A stretch of DNA of 64,000 nt, taken from positions 2,788,501 through 2,852,500 of the forward strand of contig NZ_CP113162.1 in assembly GCF_029030725.1 (NCBI RefSeq), in the 5' to 3' direction. The DNA is from [Pseudomonas] carboxydohydrogena (GTDB lineage: Bacteria > Pseudomonadota > Alphaproteobacteria > Rhizobiales > Xanthobacteraceae). The notes under the pieces were generated by a model. That model made no database searches and had not been told where the DNA came from. It saw only the letters and a list, made by a program, of their open reading frames with translations. Shown one piece after another: positions 20,585 through 30,002 of this stretch. Position 1 is the first letter of the stretch. Each line of letters starts with the position of its first letter. The translations under genes were made by a program, and so were the position numbers.

Positions 20585-21816
20585 ACGATCAGCCCCTGCA
20601 TTGGCCTGACGGCGGCACTGTCCGGAAAGACGCGGTCCGCAAGCACCCGGTCGCCGAGACCGAGATGGTCCCGCAACAATCCCTTCAACACGCCGCGCAG
20701 ATCAGTGGTCGGTTTGAGATCCCGGTCCTGATACAGGTCGGCGACCTTCAGCCCCGGCCAGTCGGAGATCACGCGCCCGCCCTTGATGGCTCCGCCCGCG
20801 AGCAGCGCGATCGTGCCGGTGCCGTGGTCGGTGCCCGAGGTGCCGTTGATACGGGCAGTGCGGCCAAACTCGGTCACGACCACGATCGCGGTATCGCGCC
20901 ATTTGGCGCCGAGACCCGTTTCGAAATCTGCAAGCGCGCCGTCGAGGCCCGCCAGCAATTGCGCGAGCCGCCCGACCGGCCCGCCCTCGTTGGCGTGCGT
21001 GTCCCATCCGTCAAACGCGAGCGCGGCGACCCGGGGACCGTCATCCTTCGCCATGATCCGTGCAGCGCCCTGCGCGGCCAATCGCATCGCGTTGACACCG
21101 TTCATGTTCGGCTTCATGCCGCCGTCGTTTGTCGCGAGCTTGTCGATCTGCAAACCCTGCGACAGCGCGCTGGCGAGCGAAGGATCGCGATGATTGTAGA
21201 GATCGAGCAGGCGCATGGCGGTGTCGTCGGCCGCCTGTGGAAGCCGCGCGGGCACCCAACCGACCGTCGGCGCCGGGCCGCGCAATACCAGCGGCGTCGT
21301 CGCGCCGACGCCGAGGCCGCGTCCGGCACGCTCGCCGCGCGGCAGATTTTCCAGGGCGCGATTGAGCCATCCGCTCTGCACCCGGCCGGGGCCGGCAAAG
21401 CCGCTCTCCAGCACGTCCTGCCCGTCGAAATGCGAACGGTCGCGATAGGCGGTGGCGGTCGCATGAATCACGGCGGCGTTGCCGTTTTTATACATCCGCG
21501 CGAATTCCGGCATCGATGGATGCAGCGCGAAAAAGGAATCCAGCGCGATCGCCGGATGAGGCCCATTAAGCGCCAGCGCAATCGAACCGTGCAGCCCCGC
21601 ATAATCGGGATCGCCAACCGGCGCGACGGTCGCAAGCCCATCGAGCGCACCGCGCAGGATGATCGTTATCAGATGCGGATCGCGCCCATCGGCGGCACGC
21701 GCGAATTTCGGCAGATACGCCCATGCGGCGAAGGCCGCGCCACCAAGAAGCAGCGTGCGCCGGGACAGACCGCGCGGCGTTCCATCTTCGCAGCATTCAA
21801 GGAAACGATCATGCAT
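20581..21816 (-). CDS. DUF1501 secreted protein with Tat signal
   Basis: The 411-residue precursor begins with a twin-arginine signal (SRRTLLLGGAAFAAWAYLP), so it is exported folded, probably with a metal or cofactor. The DUF1501 domain belongs to the alkaline-phosphatase-like superfamily. The blocks TEFGRTARINGTSGTDHGTG and LAFDGWDTHANEGGPVG are visible, with likely metal-binding Asp and His. The start ATG 21816 has AGGAG about seven bases upstream, and only three bases separate it from the DUF1800 stop. The pairing with DUF1800 is conserved across bacteria. The function is unknown. Confidence 0.92.
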   Translation of the reverse strand: MHDRFLECCEDGTPRGLSRRTLLLGGAAFAAWAYLPKFARAADGRDPHLITIILRGALDGLATVAPVGDPDYAGLHGSIALALNGPHPAIALDSFFALHPSMPEFARMYKNGNAAVIHATATAYRDRSHFDGQDVLESGFAGPGRVQSGWLNRALENLPRGERAGRGLGVGATTPLVLRGPAPTVGWVPARLPQAADDTAMRLLDLYNHRDPSLASALSQGLQIDKLATNDGGMKPNMNGVNAMRLAAQGAARIMAKDDGPRVAALAFDGWDTHANEGGPVGRLAQLLAGLDGALADFETGLGAKWRDTAIVVVTEFGRTARINGTSGTDHGTGTIALLAGGAIKGGRVISDWPGLKVADLYQDRDLKPTTDLRGVLKGLLRDHLGLGDRVLADRVFPDSAAVRPMQGLIV

Positions 21817-21819
21817 GGT

Positions 21820-23298
21820 TCATCTCCTCTGGAATTCCGGCGACATCAAAAGCAGAGCCAGAGCCTGCTGGCGCGTTTCCGCGCGCGCGATCGCCTTGCG
21901 TGTATCGTCCGAGGCCGCCTCGCCCGCGCAGGCTTCCAGCACATCGTTCGGATTCAACATGTCGGCGATGCGTGAGGAAATCTGCGAGGCGACATCCAGC
22001 CGCAACTTCATGTTCTCGGGCGACGCCCATGTCGCGCTTGCATCCGAAAAACCATTCGGTCCGGGCGGCGTCCACAGCGGCTGGCCGAGAAGATTGAGCG
22101 CGCCGAGATAGCGGCCGGGATCGTCCGGAATGCGGCCCATGACCCGTCCGGTGGCCACGAGAAATTCATCCGGCGTGCGGATTTTCGTCATCGGCGCCGC
22201 CCAGACTTCGTCTGAATCGACAAGCGCCGTCGCGAGCGCCCTGAGATCGCCGTCGGTGTTCCTGAATGTTGTTTCCAGTTTCGCCACCAGTACAGGCGGC
22301 GGGTTATCGGCGACGAAATGCGAGGCCAGTTTGTGCGCGATGAATTTTGCCGTCGCCGGGCGGCGCGCGATGTCGCTCAGGGCTGCCTCACCCTGCCTGA
22401 CGCCCGTATCGTCGTAAACCTTGCCCAACAATTTTTGCGGGCCGGGTTCATGCGCGTTGGCATTGAAGATGAAAGTGCCGGGCTCGCCGAGCCGTCCCGC
22501 CCGCCCGGCAAAAGTCCATCCCGTCAGGATGGCGGCAAGCGTGGTCACGTCCTGCTGGGTATAACCGTTGCCGACGCCCAGCGTGTGCAACTCCATCAGC
22601 TCTCGCGCGAGATTTTCATTGAGCCCGCGCTTGCGATTTCGTCCCGCGCGCGAATTCGGCCCGATCGACTGCTGGTTGTCGAGATAGAACAGCATCGCCG
22701 GATGCTGCTCCACCGCACGCAGCATGTCGCCGAACCGGCCGAGCACATGCGGCCGGATCGCTTCCCGCTCAAAAGAGCCGGCCCATATGCGCGCAAGCTG
22801 CCCCTTGTTCGCCGAAATGCAGAAATGGTTCGACCAGAATCCGACAAGCCGCTCCACAAAACCGCTTTCGGCCATCGTCGCGCGCTGCACGCGCGCCAGC
22901 GCCTCGGCACGATAGGTTCGCTGGATCACATTCGGAGGCTGAGGCGAAGACGGCTTCGCGGCGACCTCGTTCGCGAGCGGCCGCATGATGGCGGCAACCT
23001 TCGGAGCCGGCTTGCCCGTATCGGCCGACTTATCGTCGGATGCCATGGCAAGCGCTTGCGCGGCCGCCTTGCGCTGCTGTTTGACCTCGGCCTGATAGTC
23101 GAAAGCGGCCTGCGCCAGCACCGGCGTTGCCTGCAAACCGGGAACATCGAGCAAAGCGATATTCCGGCGGCTGAGTTCCGCCTTCACGAAATCCCGCGGG
23201 TCTGAGGCCGCGCTGGCAAAGTCACCCGCACCGCCGCCGCGCGCGCCCAATCCAAAACGATTTAGAGCTACCAGCGCCGCCTGCGGATCGCGTGCCAT
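21820..23298 (-). CDS. DUF1800 protein, partner of DUF1501
   Basis: The 492-residue protein has the DUF1800 layout: NRFGLGARGGG near the start, a central region with GFWSNHFCIS and RELMELHTLGVGNGYTQQDV, and a C-terminal NLLGQPLWTPPGPNGFSD. Its function is unknown; the pair occurs together in many genomes and is thought to work at the cell surface. The start used is ATG 23298 (ARDPQAALVALN), which matches family N-termini. The frame is open to 23364, but the extra residues look unrelated. It is first in an operon with DUF1501 three bases behind it. Confidence 0.92.
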   Translation of the reverse strand: MARDPQAALVALNRFGLGARGGGAGDFASAASDPRDFVKAELSRRNIALLDVPGLQATPVLAQAAFDYQAEVKQQRKAAAQALAMASDDKSADTGKPAPKVAAIMRPLANEVAAKPSSPQPPNVIQRTYRAEALARVQRATMAESGFVERLVGFWSNHFCISANKGQLARIWAGSFEREAIRPHVLGRFGDMLRAVEQHPAMLFYLDNQQSIGPNSRAGRNRKRGLNENLARELMELHTLGVGNGYTQQDVTTLAAILTGWTFAGRAGRLGEPGTFIFNANAHEPGPQKLLGKVYDDTGVRQGEAALSDIARRPATAKFIAHKLASHFVADNPPPVLVAKLETTFRNTDGDLRALATALVDSDEVWAAPMTKIRTPDEFLVATGRVMGRIPDDPGRYLGALNLLGQPLWTPPGPNGFSDASATWASPENMKLRLDVASQISSRIADMLNPNDVLEACAGEAASDDTRKAIARAETRQQALALLLMSPEFQRR

Positions 23299-23398
23299 CT
23301 TGCAGATCGCCTGTTCATCGGTTCGTATAGACGCGGGCCATAACGCACCGCTCCATATGAACATGATCTGAAAGTTCGGCTAAACCCTGTGTCCCGTC

Positions 23399-23602
23399 AT
23401 GAAATCTTCGTCACAAAATCTCGATCAATCCCGCCGGATCACCTGCGTCCGCTGCGGCGCGGCCTTCACATGCGATCTGTCGGGGCGTTGCTGGTGCGCC
23501 GGGGAAACCGTGCGCCTGCCAATGCCGCGCGAAGGCGAGGACTGCCTGTGCCCCGCCTGCCTGCGCGCCAGCGCCCACGGACCCGATCAATCGAACCCGT
23601 GA
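23399..23602 (+). CDS. Cysteine-rich CWC-family zinc protein
   Basis: The 67-residue protein has six or more cysteines in the CWC arrangement: CVRCGAAFTCDLSGRCWCA followed by CLCPACL. It should bind zinc; a function is not established for this family. The start ATG 23399 is divergent from DUF1800, with about 100 bases between the starts. The C-terminal tail (SAHGPDQSNP) is polar. It sits alone before the two GST genes on the opposite strand. Confidence 0.83.
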   Translation: MKSSSQNLDQSRRITCVRCGAAFTCDLSGRCWCAGETVRLPMPREGEDCLCPACLRASAHGPDQSNP

Positions 23603-23615
23603 GCCACACAGAAAT

Positions 23616-24308
23616 CTAGGCGGCCACCACCGGCGCTTTGCGCGCCATACCATCGAACAGATCGAGCATGCGCCCGCGCCATGCATGGATCAGGTCGTCG
23701 GGCTTCAGCAGTTCGAACGGGCTCGTGACCCGCGCCCACTGGAACGGGCCGAACACAATATAATCGGCATAGTTCGGCTTCGCGCCGCCGATGAAAGGCT
23801 GCGTGCGCAACGTCATGCGCAAGGGATGCAGCCATTTGTGCAAACTATCGAGACGCTGCTCGCGCCCCGCGACCACTTCTTCCAGCGGCCTGCCCATGTT
23901 CTTCTCGCGGGTCCGGCGGAAATAATCCTTGTCGCCCGCATCGAGCTGGTCGTGGATGTCGGCGATGATGAACGGCGCGATCTGACCGACCGAGACATCG
24001 CTCCAGTTGTTGAGGAGGCGCGCCATGCCGCGCCCACCTTCGCCGCCGAACAGCGACGGCTTGTCCGGATAAGTGTCCTCGAGATATTCCGCGATCGCCC
24101 ATGAATCGTTGACGCGGGTCTCGCCGTCGATCAGCACCGGCACCTTCTCCGAGCCGAGGGTCCTGATCGAGTCCTTCTGCGCGAATCGCCACGGCACCGT
24201 CGCGAAATCCAGGCCCTTGTGGGCCAGCGCCATGCGCGTGCGCCAGCAATACGGGCTGAAGAGACGCGCGGGATCGCTGCCGGCGAGTTCGTAAAGCTGT
24301 CGTGCCAT
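23616..24308 (-). CDS. Glutathione S-transferase family protein (beta-etherase-like)
   Basis: The 230-residue protein has a thioredoxin-fold N-domain with SPYCWRTRMALAHKGLDF, the cis-Pro motif GSEKVPVLIDG and VNDSWAIAEYLEDTYP. A helical C-domain carries GGAKPNYADYIVFGPFQWA. The pattern is that of LigE/LigF-like glutathione transferases, which cleave or conjugate aromatic ethers; the real substrate is unknown. The ATG overlaps the TGA of the upstream GST gene by one base (TGATG), so the two GSTs are translated together. Confidence 0.92.
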   Translation of the reverse strand: MARQLYELAGSDPARLFSPYCWRTRMALAHKGLDFATVPWRFAQKDSIRTLGSEKVPVLIDGETRVNDSWAIAEYLEDTYPDKPSLFGGEGGRGMARLLNNWSDVSVGQIAPFIIADIHDQLDAGDKDYFRRTREKNMGRPLEEVVAGREQRLDSLHKWLHPLRMTLRTQPFIGGAKPNYADYIVFGPFQWARVTSPFELLKPDDLIHAWRGRMLDLFDGMARKAPVVAA

Positions 24309-25006
24309 CAGTTCTTGCCCGCAACCTGACCGAACAGGATCTTCCTCGAGTCCTCGTTCACCGTCGGCGTCTTGTCCGGGTTGATCTGCTTGGCGAGTTT
24401 GTAGGCGCGCGCGGTGGCGGGGCGCGCATAGATCGCCTCGAACCAGCGCTTCAGATGCGGAAAATCTTCCAGCTTCTGCAACTGGCGCTCATGCGGCACG
24501 ATCCACGGATAGCAGGCCATGTCGGCAATGGAATATTCACCGGCGATGAATTCGCGATCGGCGAGGCGCTTGTTGAGCACGCCATAAAGACGATTGGTCT
24601 CCTTGACGTAGCGATCCATCGCGTAGGGAATTCGTTCCGGCGCGTATTGCACGAAATGATGGTTCTGCCCGGCCATCGGGCCGAGGCCGCCCATCTGCCA
24701 CATCAGCCATTGCAGCACGTCGAAGCGCTTGCGCATGTCGGTCGGCAGGAACTGTCCGGCCTTCTCCGCGAGGTAGATCAGGATCGCACCCGATTCGAAA
24801 ATTTTCACCGGTTCGCCGCCATCCTTCGGCGCGTGATCGATGATCGCGGGCATGCGATTGTTCGGCGAAAACGCGAGGAATTCCGGCTTGAACTGATCGC
24901 CCTTGCTGATGTTCACCGGCACGATCTTGTAGGGAAGCCCGCTCTCCTCCAGGAACATCGTGATCTTGTGGCCGTTCGGCGTGGTCCAGTAGTAAAGGTC
25001 GATCAT
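24308..25006 (-). CDS. Glutathione S-transferase, YfcG/Nu-class-like
   Basis: The 232-residue protein shows Nu-class features: YYWTTPNGHKITMFLEES at the active site (Thr and Asn rather than Tyr or Cys), FSPNNRMPAIIDHA with the cis-Pro, and FESGAILIYLAEKAGQFLP. E. coli YfcG of this class has disulfide-reductase activity with glutathione; a similar role is plausible. The start is ATG 25006 (MIDLYYW); the frame runs to 25039 with a poor start. Translationally coupled to the next GST. Confidence 0.92.
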   Translation of the reverse strand: MIDLYYWTTPNGHKITMFLEESGLPYKIVPVNISKGDQFKPEFLAFSPNNRMPAIIDHAPKDGGEPVKIFESGAILIYLAEKAGQFLPTDMRKRFDVLQWLMWQMGGLGPMAGQNHHFVQYAPERIPYAMDRYVKETNRLYGVLNKRLADREFIAGEYSIADMACYPWIVPHERQLQKLEDFPHLKRWFEAIYARPATARAYKLAKQINPDKTPTVNEDSRKILFGQVAGKN

Positions 25007-25203
25007 TTCGGGCGTCCTGACGAGAAAAGACAGATTCATGCGAATGCATGAACTTTGCGCGATTGCCCCTCGAAGTCAACCAGAACGCCCCACGCTCACC
25101 GATTGTTCATCGCCGGACTGCGAACAGAGTCCCGCATTGAACCGCTGCGTTCCCGATGAGACAAACAACGAGTCGCCTTGATCAAGAATCTGCCGAGGAC
25201 GCC

Positions 25204-26256
25204 ATGACGTATTCCAGGACCGATCTGCAAGCTGCCTCCGAAGCCGGCATCATTTCGTCCGGACAACTGGAGACGTTGCTGGCGTTCCTGCAATCGCGCG
25301 GAACGGCTTCGCCCTCATCTCCGAAGTTCGATGTGGTGCATGTGTTGTGGTACGCGGGCGCGCTGATCGTGATGGCCGCCATGGGGTTGTTCAGCACGCT
25401 GGCGTTCTCGCAGATGGGCGGACAGGCGCTCACCGCGACGGCGCTCGCCTACGCTGCGCTGTTTGCATATGCCGGTCATTATCTCTGGACGGTGAAGAAC
25501 CTGCGCACGCCTGGCGGACTGCTGATCGCGGTGGCAGTGTCGATGGCGCCGCTGGCGGTTTACGGCATTCAGGATTCGCTCGGCCTATGGAGCAAATTCG
25601 GCAAACCCGGCGCCACGCGTGACTTCTACATCTGGGTGCGCGGAAGCTGGATCTTCATGGAGATCGCGACCATCATTGCGGCGGCGCTGGCGCTGCGGTT
25701 CTACCGCTTTCCCTTCATCGTCTTTCTCGCCGCGTTCGCTTTGTGGTTCCTGTCGATGGATATCGTGCCGTGGATCACAGGCTCCAGACTCCGCGATTTT
25801 GAAACCGCGCGGATGGTGTCGATCTGGTTCGGCCTCGCCATTCTCTGCATTGCTGTTGTGGTGAATACGTATCAGCGCAGCGGCGATTTCGCCTTCTGGC
25901 TTTATCTGTTCGGCGTGCTGACGTTCTGGGGCGGCATTTCCGCGACCTCGGGCGGCACCGCGCTACAAAACGCTCTTTATTGCGCGATGAATGTCGGCTT
26001 CCTGTTCCTCGCCGTGTTCCTGGGCCGTCGCGTGTTCGCGGTGTTCGGCACCATCGGCATCGCCATATATCTCGGCGATCTCGCCGAGAAGGTATTCAAG
26101 GATTCAATGCTGTTCCCGTTCGCGCTGTCGCTGATCGGCATCGCGATCATCGCTTTCGGCCTCTATTACCACCGCCACCAGACGGCCATCGCGAGCTGGA
26201 TCGATGCGCGGATGCCGGAAACATTGAAACGATTGCGGCCCGCGAACGCCACCTGA
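25204..26256 (+). CDS. Polytopic membrane protein of unknown function
   Basis: The 350-residue protein has a short cytoplasmic N-terminus (DLQAASEAGIISSGQLETLL, resembling the start of DUF2157-type proteins) and about ten hydrophobic helices. No catalytic motif is visible. The start is ATG 25204, with GAGGA five to six bases upstream; the frame opens earlier at 25156 without such a site. It ends just before uvrB (39 nt) on the same strand, so co-transcription is possible. Confidence 0.75.
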   Translation: MTYSRTDLQAASEAGIISSGQLETLLAFLQSRGTASPSSPKFDVVHVLWYAGALIVMAAMGLFSTLAFSQMGGQALTATALAYAALFAYAGHYLWTVKNLRTPGGLLIAVAVSMAPLAVYGIQDSLGLWSKFGKPGATRDFYIWVRGSWIFMEIATIIAAALALRFYRFPFIVFLAAFALWFLSMDIVPWITGSRLRDFETARMVSIWFGLAILCIAVVVNTYQRSGDFAFWLYLFGVLTFWGGISATSGGTALQNALYCAMNVGFLFLAVFLGRRVFAVFGTIGIAIYLGDLAEKVFKDSMLFPFALSLIGIAIIAFGLYYHRHQTAIASWIDARMPETLKRLRPANAT

Positions 26257-26295
26257 ACCCTTTTCCCGCGCGCCCTGCGGCCCCATATTCCGCGC

Positions 26296-29175
26296 ATGGC
26301 GAAAAACCCCGATTCCCCGAAAAAGCCGGCGAAAACGCCAAAATCCAAAGCCCACCGCGCCGATGTGAAACCCATCGGCCCAGCGCTGGCGGAGCTTTTG
26401 AATCCGGCGATCAATCGCGGCGAGAGCGGCATGGGTTCGGGCACCGGCCTGCAACCGCCGCCGGACAATTCGTGGGATCGCCGCAATGGCGGCGAAGCCG
26501 CCGCGCATCGGGCGCGCAAATCGACGCCGAAGACATTCGATCAGGACAACAAAACGCAGACACACGGCTTCGGCGAAGCTCCGCAAGCCAATTACGGCAC
26601 CAGCGCCCCCATTCCGACGCTCGACCCCGAACTCGCCAGGCAGCTCGGTTACGATGTCGATGACGACGATGCCTTCAAACCGGCACGCAACAAGATGGAG
26701 TCGCTCGGCGTCAAGGCGACCGCCGAAGCGCTGGAGTCACTTATTAAAGAGGGCCGCCCTGAATTCCGTGGCGACAAGATCTGGACGCCGCATCGCCCGC
26801 CGCGCCCGGACAAATCCGAGGGCGGCGTCCACTTCGAGCTGAAATCCGAATACCAGCCGAAGGGCGACCAGCCGCAGGCGATCGCCGAACTCGTTGAAGG
26901 CATCAACCGCAACGACCGCACGCAGGTGCTGCTCGGCGTCACCGGCTCGGGCAAGACCTACACCATGGCGCAGGTGATCGCGGCAACGCAGCGCCCGGCG
27001 CTGATCCTTGCGCCGAACAAGACGCTGGCGGCACAGCTTTACGGCGAGTTCAGGAATTTCTTCCCCGACAACGCGGTCGAATATTTCGTCTCGTATTACG
27101 ACTACTACCAGCCGGAAGCCTACGTTCCGCGCACCGACACTTATATCGAGAAGGATTCCTCGATCAACGAGCAGATCGACCGGATGCGCCACGCGGCAAC
27201 GCGCGCGCTGCTGGAACGCGACGATGTCATCATCGTCGCCTCGGTGTCGTGCATCTACGGTATCGGCTCGGTCGAGACCTACACCGCGATGACCTTCTCG
27301 CTGAAAAAGAGCGAGCGCATCGATCAGCGTCAGATCATCGCCGATCTCGTGGCGTTGCAATACAAGCGCACGCAGGCTGACTTCACGCGCGGCACCTTCC
27401 GCGTGCGCGGCGACACCATCGACATCTTCCCGGCGCACTATGAAGACCGCGCGTGGCGCGTGAACCTGTTCGGAGATGAGGTCGAGAGCATCGAGGAGTT
27501 CGACCCGCTCACCGGCCACAAGAGCGACGAGCTTGAATTCGTCAAGATTTACGCGAACTCGCACTACGTCACGCCGCGCCCGACGCTCATTCAGGCCATC
27601 AAAGGCATTAAGACCGAACTGAAATGGCGGCTCGACCAGTTGCACGCGCAGGGCCGCCTCTTGGAAGCGCAACGGCTCGAGCAGCGCACGACGTTCGATC
27701 TCGAAATGATGGAAGCGACCGGAAGCTGCGCCGGCATCGAGAATTATTCGCGTTATCTTACCGGCCGCAAACCGGGCGAGCCGCCGCCGACGCTGTTCGA
27801 ATATGTGCCGGACAACGCGCTGGTGTTCGCGGACGAAAGCCACGTCACCGTGCCGCAGATCGGCGGCATGTTCAAAGGCGACTTCCGCCGCAAGGCGACG
27901 CTCGCCGAATACGGTTTCCGCCTGCCCTCCTGCATGGACAATCGTCCGCTGCGCTTCGAGGAATGGGACATGATGCGCCCGCAATCGGTCGCGGTGTCGG
28001 CGACGCCCGCCGCGTGGGAGATGAACGAGAGCGGCGGCGTGTTCGTCGAACAGGTCATTCGCCCCACCGGGCTGATCGACCCGCCGGTCAACATTCGTCC
28101 CGCGCGCACGCAGGTGGACGACCTCCTCGGCGAAGTCCGCGCCACGGCGGCGAAGGGCTATCGCTCGCTCATCACCGTGCTGACCAAGCGGATGGCGGAA
28201 GACCTCACTGAGTATCTGCATGAGCAGGGCATCCGTGTGCGCTACATGCACAGCGACATCGACACCATCGAGCGTATCGAGATCATCCGCGACCTACGGC
28301 TCGGTGCATTCGACGCGCTGGTCGGCATCAACCTGTTACGCGAGGGTCTCGACATCCCCGAATGCGCGCTGGTCGCGATCCTCGATGCCGACAAGGAAGG
28401 CTTCCTGCGTTCCGAAACGTCGCTGATCCAGACCATCGGCCGCGCCGCCCGCAACGTCGATGGCAAGGTGATCCTCTATGCCGACCAGATGACCGGCTCG
28501 ATGCAGCGCGCCATCGCGGAGACCGACCGCCGCCGCGAGAAGCAGGTTGCTTACAACGAGGCCAACGGCATCACGCCGGAGAGCGTGAAGAAATCCATCG
28601 GCGACATTCTCAATTCCGTCTATGAGCGCGACCATGTGCTGGTCGAAGTCGGCGACGGCGGCATGGCGGACGATGTCATGAGCATCGGCCATAATTTCGA
28701 GGCGGTGCTGGCCGATCTCGAAACCCGCATGCGCGATGCGGCCGCCGATCTCAACTTCGAGGAAGCCGCACGGCTACGCGACGAGGTCAAGCGTCTGCGC
28801 GCGACCGAGATGGCGGTGGTGGACGACCCCACCGCGAAGCAAAAGGCTGTCACCGGCAAGGCAGGTTCTTACGCGGGCGCGAAGAAATACGGCGACAGCG
28901 CCAATTTGCCGCCGAAACAGAAGTCGCGCATCCACAAGCCCTCGCTGGATGAAATGGGCATCGCCACCTGGCACGAGGTGCTGCCGGACCGCAAAGGCGC
29001 GAAGCGCCCGCGCAAGCCGACGCTCGATGAAATGGGACCGGGCACGGAAAGCAAAATCTACAAGCCGAAATCGATGCGCGACGGCGGCCAGGAATTCGGC
29101 GGAGTCGTCAAGGGCCCCTCACCGCGCTCAACCGGCGGGGCACCGGGACACAGAGGTGGGTGGAAGAAGAGGTAG
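26296..29175 (+). CDS. uvrB: Excinuclease ABC subunit B, long alphaproteobacterial form
   Basis: UvrB is the damage-verifying helicase-like subunit of nucleotide excision repair. At 959 residues it is far longer than E. coli UvrB (673). A low-complexity, charged N-terminal extension (about 1-185) precedes the core. Walker [12 protein letters not shown] lies near 215, the beta-hairpin [13 protein letters not shown] near 270, and helicase motifs [13 protein letters not shown] and [10 protein letters not shown] near 700-720. The C-terminal UVR (UvrC-binding) motif is at about 800-836. A further tail of about 120 residues contains two LDEMG repeats. The ATG 26296 start keeps the extension; homologues in the group have similar tails. 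uvrC is also in this window. Confidence 0.96.
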   Translation: MAKNPDSPKKPAKTPKSKAHRADVKPIGPALAELLNPAINRGESGMGSGTGLQPPPDNSWDRRNGGEAAAHRARKSTPKTFDQDNKTQTHGFGEAPQANYGTSAPIPTLDPELARQLGYDVDDDDAFKPARNKMESLGVKATAEALESLIKEGRPEFRGDKIWTPHRPPRPDKSEGGVHFELKSEYQPKGDQPQAIAELVEGINRNDRTQVLLGVTGSGKTYTMAQVIAATQRPALILAPNKTLAAQLYGEFRNFFPDNAVEYFVSYYDYYQPEAYVPRTDTYIEKDSSINEQIDRMRHAATRALLERDDVIIVASVSCIYGIGSVETYTAMTFSLKKSERIDQRQIIADLVALQYKRTQADFTRGTFRVRGDTIDIFPAHYEDRAWRVNLFGDEVESIEEFDPLTGHKSDELEFVKIYANSHYVTPRPTLIQAIKGIKTELKWRLDQLHAQGRLLEAQRLEQRTTFDLEMMEATGSCAGIENYSRYLTGRKPGEPPPTLFEYVPDNALVFADESHVTVPQIGGMFKGDFRRKATLAEYGFRLPSCMDNRPLRFEEWDMMRPQSVAVSATPAAWEMNESGGVFVEQVIRPTGLIDPPVNIRPARTQVDDLLGEVRATAAKGYRSLITVLTKRMAEDLTEYLHEQGIRVRYMHSDIDTIERIEIIRDLRLGAFDALVGINLLREGLDIPECALVAILDADKEGFLRSETSLIQTIGRAARNVDGKVILYADQMTGSMQRAIAETDRRREKQVAYNEANGITPESVKKSIGDILNSVYERDHVLVEVGDGGMADDVMSIGHNFEAVLADLETRMRDAAADLNFEEAARLRDEVKRLRATEMAVVDDPTAKQKAVTGKAGSYAGAKKYGDSANLPPKQKSRIHKPSLDEMGIATWHEVLPDRKGAKRPRKPTLDEMGPGTESKIYKPKSMRDGGQEFGGVVKGPSPRSTGGAPGHRGGWKKR

Positions 29176-29188
29176 CCAAATTGGTTTC

Positions 29189-29218
29189 TTGATAAATCTC
29201 AAAACGCCAACGTATGCT
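29189..29218 (+). promoter_or_regulatory. Putative promoter of the dpnI-like gene
   Basis: TTGATA (29189-29194), an 18-nt spacer and TATGCT (29213-29218) resemble a sigma-70-type promoter. Transcription would begin about at 29225, i.e. at the ATG 29226 of the dpnI-like gene, giving a leaderless message. ACGCCA (29204-29209) and TGGCGT (29218-29223) form an inverted repeat across the -10 region, which could be an operator. This is pattern matching only. Confidence 0.35.
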
Positions 29219-29225
29219 GGCGTCG

Positions 29226-29993
29226 ATGAAACTTGGATTCGAAGAACCTCAATCTTCCTACTCCAGCGGCTCCCAGAACGCTCGTGCCTGGACCGAACGC
29301 TGGGTCCGCAGTCGGGCTTATTGTCCAAACTGCGGCAATGAAAAGCTAAGTCCTTTTCCCAACAATCGCCCTGTTGCGGATTTCTTTTGCTCATCCTGTA
29401 AAGAGGAATTTGAACTTAAGAGCAAGAAAGGGAATTTCGGCTCAAAGCTTGTCAACGGGGCTTTTAAAACGAAATGCGAACGTCTAGCCGCGAGTAACAA
29501 TCCAAACTTCTTCCTGATGAACTACGATCTCCAGACGCTCGCAGTCGTCAATCTGTTCATTGTACCCAAGCACTTCTTTGTGCGCGAAATCATTGAAGAA
29601 CGGAAGCCGCTAGCAGCTACAGCACGACGAGCGGGTTGGGTGGGCTCGAACATCCTTCTCGGCCGCATCCCCGACACCGGTAAAATTCATATCGTTCAGA
29701 ATGGTCTCGTTCGCCCGAAAGACGTCGTTCTTGAGGAGTGGCAAAAAACACTCTTTCTCAGACAGGAATCGCAAGAAACCCGCGGATGGCTTCTTGATGT
29801 CATGAGGTGCGTAGAATCCCTCAGGAAACCCGAATTTACTTTGGAGGACGTCTACGCCTTCGATCGTCATCTGGGCCAACTTTATCCCGGCAATCAAAAT
29901 GTTCGACCGAAGATAAGGCAACAACTTCAATATTTGCGCAATCGCGGCTACATTGATTTCGTTGGGCGCGGCAATTATCGATTGCGATCCTAG
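29226..29993 (+). CDS. DpnI-family methyl-directed restriction endonuclease
   Basis: The 255-residue protein is collinear with DpnI (254 residues), the type IIM enzyme that cuts G-m6A-TC. The N-terminal PD-(D/E)XK domain is intact: NNRPVADFFC holds the catalytic Asp52, and EEFELKSKKGNF holds Glu63 and Lys65 (DpnI D53, E64, K66). Zinc cysteines are present in CPNCG (33, 36) and CSSC (55, 58). The C-terminal winged helix that reads methyl-adenine keeps TRGW with the tryptophan, EFTLEDVY, and KIRQQLQYLR. ATG 29226 aligns with the DpnI start; an ATG at 29214 is less likely. Local GC is about 43-48% in sampled lines against about 67% in uvrB, which suggests transfer. No methyltransferase is adjacent. 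Confidence 0.95.
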   Translation: MKLGFEEPQSSYSSGSQNARAWTERWVRSRAYCPNCGNEKLSPFPNNRPVADFFCSSCKEEFELKSKKGNFGSKLVNGAFKTKCERLAASNNPNFFLMNYDLQTLAVVNLFIVPKHFFVREIIEERKPLAATARRAGWVGSNILLGRIPDTGKIHIVQNGLVRPKDVVLEEWQKTLFLRQESQETRGWLLDVMRCVESLRKPEFTLEDVYAFDRHLGQLYPGNQNVRPKIRQQLQYLRNRGYIDFVGRGNYRLRS

Positions 29994-30002
29994 GACGCAG
30001 CC

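Noticed and set aside
26737-28251. Minus-strand open frame of about 500 codons opposite uvrB
   Set aside because: Shadow of uvrB in GC-rich DNA, no ribosome binding site or domain.
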